From positions 1-7,185 of the forward strand of contig DATJPR010000093.1 in NCBI GenBank assembly GCA_035506295.1: DNA of 7,185 bases, read 5' to 3'. A model generated the notes under the pieces. The model had not been told where the DNA came from. It did not search any database and saw only the letters and a program-made list of their open reading frames with translations. This stretch comes from DATJPR01 sp035506295. Lineage in GTDB: Bacteria > Bacteroidota > Ignavibacteria > UBA10030 > UBA6906. Of this stretch, positions 6,082 to 7,185 are shown piece by piece. The position numbers and the translations under genes were made by a program. Each line of letters starts with the position of its first letter. Position 1 is the first letter of the stretch.

Positions 6082-6474
6082 TCACCTCCCAGGATCATCA
6101 GGATGATAGAAGAGACGCCGCTGCTCGCTCGACGGAGTGAACTGGTGAAGAAGCTTCCGCGGGTTCATCAGGGCGATATCAAGAAGGATGACCGTATCAC
6201 GCTTGAGCGTGAATTGGTGCAGGATCCACGGGGTATAGGATTTGTACTCAACGCGAAAAAGATACTCTCCCGGCGGCACCCGTGGGATCGAAAATTCTCC
6301 GTGCTCATCGCTCAGCGCGCCGAACTGATCTTCCCCGACGACCACGAGAGCTCCTGCGATCGCCGTGCCATCGATGGCATCATAGACGCGTCCGCACACT
6401 GATCCACCTTCGTGGTGCGGACCGAATGGTTCAAGAAACATGAAGAGCCCGAAGATGAAGATGATGCGATCCAT
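6082..6474 (-). CDS. Small secreted protein: stand-alone carboxypeptidase-regulatory-like domain
   Basis: This 130-residue protein has a short hydrophobic N-terminus (MDRIIFIFGLFMFLEPFG) that reads as a signal peptide or anchor. Residues 25-103 form one carboxypeptidase-regulatory-like beta-sandwich: VCGRVYDAIDGTAIAGALVVV, then SDEHGEFSIPRVPPGEYLFRVEY at 55-77, then a closing DTVILLDIAL strand. A basic, histidine-containing tail of about 27 residues follows, with no recognised domain. The same fold is normally the first domain of TonB-dependent receptors, including the one at the left edge of this window, but here it stands alone. It follows the TonB gene on the same strand with a 59-base gap, which suggests shared transcription and a role in the envelope. 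GAGGG just before the start is very close to the ATG for a ribosome site, but no earlier in-frame ATG exists before a stop at 6520-6522. No enzymatic residues are apparent. Confidence 0.75.
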   Translation of the reverse strand: MDRIIFIFGLFMFLEPFGPHHEGGSVCGRVYDAIDGTAIAGALVVVGEDQFGALSDEHGEFSIPRVPPGEYLFRVEYKSYTPWILHQFTLKRDTVILLDIALMNPRKLLHQFTPSSEQRRLFYHPDDPGR

Positions 6475-6487
6475 GGCCCTCGCTTCC

Positions 6488-6522
6488 GCTTTCAGCTGTC
6501 CACTGTCTGCTGTCTGCTGTCA
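6488..6522. repeat. Five-unit heptanucleotide repeat between TonB and the small secreted protein
   Basis: Plus-strand units are GCTTTCA, GCTGTCC, ACTGTCT, GCTGTCT, GCTGTCA, a constant 7-base step over 35 bases; on the transcribed strand this is an AGACAGC-type array. It fills most of the 59-base gap after the TonB stop. TTGACA on the minus strand at its edge looks like a -35 box, but no suitable -10 box follows. Confidence 0.7.
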
Positions 6523-6533
6523 ACTTTTTGGCC

Positions 6534-7185
6534 TCAGCGCAGTTTAAAAACGAACGTCGTATACATCCATACCGACACCGGGCCTCCGGCATTGTACGCG
6601 GGGGTAAAGACAGCCTTCATCGCGGCGTCGCACGCGGCATCGTTGAGGATCTCCAACGTTGTCTGCTCGACGACGACCTTCTTGACCTTCCCATCTTTTC
6701 CGACCAGCATCCTGACCAGCACTTTCCCTTCGAGGTTGGCACGACGCGCAGCCTCGGGATAGACCGGCGGCACCGAGGAGACGGGCTCGGGAAGATGCTC
6801 GACAACCCTGAAAGGCGGTGGGTTGTCTTCATCAATAAGCACCGGCCGTTGTACCGCAGTCGCTTCCGTCCCGTCAGATGCCCCCGGTGACACGTCACGC
6901 ACCCGTTCCGCTTGCGAGGAGATAGTCTGATCTTTCGGGACAAGCTCTTCCTTCACAGGCATAGGATTGCCGTCTTTGTGCCGGGGGAGGCTGGTTTCTT
7001 TCGGCGCGATCAGCGGCTCGACGACGCCACTGATCATCTGGCGCGTCGGCCCATCCAGCACAATGGAATTATGAGGAACGTCGGTGGGGATTCGAAAGCT
7101 GTCGGTGCTCAGCCAGCGGAGTTGAAGGGCGCCGACGAGGCTGACATGGAGGGATACGGAGATGAGGAAACCCAGGGACCAGTAG
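6534..7185 (-). CDS. tonB: TonB energy-transducing protein, start beyond right edge
   Basis: The minus-strand frame is open from the window edge to the stop at 6534, giving 216 visible residues; only a short N-terminus is missing. The visible part opens with a membrane helix, YWSLGFLISVSLHVSLVGAL, which contains S9 and H13 in SVSLH. This spacing matches the S16/H20 pair that E. coli TonB uses to couple to ExbB-ExbD. A proline- and charge-rich periplasmic linker follows (about 30-135). The C-terminal TonB domain at about 139-216 starts VPPVYPEAARRANLEG and continues VLVRMLVGKDGKVKKVVV, AACDAAMKAVFTPAY and WMYTTFVFKL. In known systems this domain grips the TonB box of outer-membrane receptors such as the one at 1-1178. 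A GTG at 7061 is not the start, because the membrane helix lies upstream of it in frame. exbB/exbD are not visible and may lie to the right. Confidence 0.92.
   Translation of the reverse strand, partial: YWSLGFLISVSLHVSLVGALQLRWLSTDSFRIPTDVPHNSIVLDGPTRQMISGVVEPLIAPKETSLPRHKDGNPMPVKEELVPKDQTISSQAERVRDVSPGASDGTEATAVQRPVLIDEDNPPPFRVVEHLPEPVSSVPPVYPEAARRANLEGKVLVRMLVGKDGKVKKVVVEQTTLEILNDAACDAAMKAVFTPAYNAGGPVSVWMYTTFVFKLR

Noticed and set aside
6488..6522. Heptad arrays as CRISPR repeats
   Set aside because: Units are 7 bases in direct tandem without spacers, and no cas gene is present.
6505..6527. TTGACA on the minus strand as the promoter of the small secreted protein
   Set aside because: The hexamer arises at the edge of the heptad array and no -10-like sequence occurs about 17 bases downstream.
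7059..7061. GTG as start codon of the TonB gene
   Set aside because: The frame stays open upstream to the window edge and encodes the membrane helix with the SVSLH motif expected at the N-terminus of TonB.

Overview
The window looks like chromosomal DNA from a free-living member of the Bacteroidota/Chlorobi/Ignavibacteriota part of the FCB group, probably a moderately GC-rich lineage near Ignavibacteria. The main reasons are a secreted protein that ends in a type IX secretion (T9SS) type A sorting domain with the YPNPFNPTT signature, and an Oar-like TonB-dependent receptor with an N-terminal carboxypeptidase-regulatory-like domain. A TonB protein is also present. The taxonomic call is inference from protein style, not from a marker gene.

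Layout: (1) 1-1178, minus: the first 392 residues of an Oar-like outer-membrane receptor that runs off the left edge. (2) 1179-1524: a divergent intergenic region with two 18-bp perfect inverted repeats and a G-quadruplex-type G-rich stretch. (3) 1525-3919, plus: a two-gene unit of a class V (alanine/serine-glyoxylate or phosphoserine type) PLP aminotransferase followed by a DUF1015 protein with a ParB/SerK-like ADGHHR motif; a long hairpin separates them. (4) 3920-4029: a convergent gap with degenerate heptanucleotide repeats. (5) 4030-5880, minus: an exported arylsulfotransferase-like beta-propeller protein with an Ig-like N-terminal domain and a T9SS sorting domain. (6) 6082-6474, minus: a small secreted protein that is a stand-alone carboxypeptidase-regulatory-like domain. 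(7) 6534-7185, minus: a TonB protein whose start lies beyond the right edge.

How it fits together: TonB, the small regulatory-like-domain protein and the receptor belong to envelope and energised-uptake biology. The arylsulfotransferase-like protein is probably displayed on the surface or released through T9SS. The aminotransferase-DUF1015 pair is cytoplasmic amino-acid metabolism, most likely around serine. No serA lies beside it, so the aminotransferase-DUF1015 link stands on its own here.

The points most worth a second look are the aminotransferase-DUF1015 pairing with its intergenic hairpin, and a set of four arrays with different sequences but the same 7-bp period, all within 3938-6522. 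One of those arrays has become part of the coding sequence of the T9SS sorting domain. I see no CRISPR array, rRNA, tRNA, insertion sequence or phage gene.
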